Source of the DNA: Odobenus rosmarus divergens
Taxonomy: Eukaryota > Chordata > Mammalia > Carnivora > Odobenidae
Length of the DNA: 64,000 nt
Direction of reading: 5' to 3'
Assembly: GCF_000321225.1 (NCBI RefSeq)
Contig: NW_004450662.1
Coordinates: forward strand, 2,021,835-2,085,834
Positions 63,021 to 64,000 of this stretch are shown here, in pieces. The position numbers and the translations under genes were made by a program. The stretch's first letter is position 1. Every line of letters begins with the position of its first letter. The notes beneath the pieces were generated by a model that was given only the letters and a program-made list of their open reading frames with translations, did not search any database and was not told the DNA's origin.

Positions 63021-64000
63021 AAATCAAGATTAGTGATAGATGTGCTCCCCAATTCAATGCCTCATTGCTGAGTTTGGTTGCTCTATCATCATACATCCCC
63101 ATTAAAACTATTTTCCCATCTTGTATGGACTTCAGAAACTCCAAGGAAACATGGAGAAGAGAATGGGTCATGGCATGGTAGCTAGAGGGAGTGCAGAAGC
63201 AAAGGACCTTTTTTTTTTTTAAGGAAGAAAGATTTTAGCACGTTGAAGGCAAAGATGGTTTTCTTTTTTTCTCTTTTTCTTTCCTCGCATTAGTGCAGAA
63301 AGTCTATCTCATGGGTTTATAAATCTCTGTTTTTATTCCTCTATGTCCTTTTTTTGTATCTTTAAGTTTCCTTTAGATTATCTCTCCCCTTCTTTCTTGC
63401 GTCCTATCACATTTCAAGTCTCTCCTGTTTCTCTTTTTCTTTTTCGTTCTTTTGTCTCTCCCTTTCTACTTCCCCTTCTTTCCCTCTGCCTTTTCTAAAA
63501 ACTAGGCTTGATGTGAAATAAAGGATATTTTTATTATTTATTTTATTATTGAATCTATTTTTTAATCTTTCCCCATTTTAATTCATTTGTGCTTATAATT
63601 AGTTTAAAACATTTTCTTTCTCATAAAGAAGTTTCCATAAATATATATTTTATGCTCAGGTTGTTAAGATTATGTTTTTCATGAACTTTTAAAAATAATG
63701 AGAATCAGAAAGGACAGAAACAGAAGATGGGCGAGTCTGGCTAGGCTAGGGTCTGGTGATTTCTCTACACCAATAGAAGAGTACCACCCCCAACAGCAAC
63801 AACCACCCAACACAAATTCTCCAGCCTTTATGGGTAGATTTGGGTCTGGTCCCATTCCAGAGGTTCAGGGATGGCCAAATGATGATAAAGTCCAGACCAA
63901 TGAAAGGAATTGATATTATTTTAAAATAATTTTCCTATTTAGCAAATGAAAACTTGGTCACTGTAGACAATTTAAAAATATATATAAGATCATGCATAAT
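63021..64000. other. Intergenic; one unexplained frame at 63698-63913
   Basis: Pyrimidine-rich text at 63250-63500. The frame 63698-63913 (71 aa, with PQQQQPPNTNSPAFMGRFGS) looks more protein-like than most here but lacks splice signals or an A tail. I could not identify it. Confidence 0.35.

Overview
This is mammalian nuclear DNA. About two dozen tRNA-derived Can-SINEs ("CCTGGGTGGCTCAG...GGTCATGATC...CCCTGCT" followed by an AAATAAA-type tail) and carnivore L1 3' ends place it in a caniform carnivore. The SINE types would fit an arctoid (bear, seal or mustelid), but I cannot name the species. There are introns with GT-AG borders, no dense coding, and roughly 40 percent identifiable retroelement sequence.

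The genes form a cluster of small secreted ten-cysteine Ly6/uPAR-type proteins of the PATE (prostate and testis expressed) family. Four complete multi-exon genes can be assembled from the sequence. They are PATE2 (7233-8474, +, 4 exons, 113 aa), a PATE2-like tandem paralogue (31758-33006, +, 4 exons, 144 aa or 136 aa without the microexon), PATE1 (39222-41257, -, 4 exons, 112 aa) and a fourth PATE-like gene (53789-55309, +, 3 exons, 124 aa). All introns are phase 1. Each gene has a signal-peptide exon, a CxxC exon with cysteines 1-5, and a last exon with cysteines 6-10 ending in CC...CN. Relative to human 11q24.2 the window reads reversed (PATE1 minus, PATE2 plus). The two unnamed genes lie between PATE1 and PATE2, and beyond PATE1 on the ACRV1 side. 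I do not recognise either as a named human gene.

Layout: 0-7 kb, L1 and SINE fragments and unique DNA; 7.2-8.5 kb, PATE2; 8.5-16 kb, intergenic with six SINEs; 16.1-16.8 kb, RPL12 processed pseudogene; 16.8-22.4 kb, two L1 insertions; 22.4-31.7 kb, mostly unique DNA with a G+C-rich stretch at 26.9-28.9 kb; 31.7-33.0 kb, PATE2-like gene; 39.2-41.3 kb, PATE1; 41-53.7 kb, intergenic with SINEs and old L1; 53.8-55.3 kb, fourth PATE-like gene; 56-64 kb, retroelements.

The most notable signals are the two PATE-like genes with C-terminal extensions, a duplication that carried PATE2 and its flanks, an RPL12 pseudogene and an L1 sharing one target-site sequence present three times, a probable template-switch SINE/L1 chimera, and several 5'-inverted (twin-primed) L1 copies. 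All genes were assembled by eye from splice signals and reading frame; no search was run.
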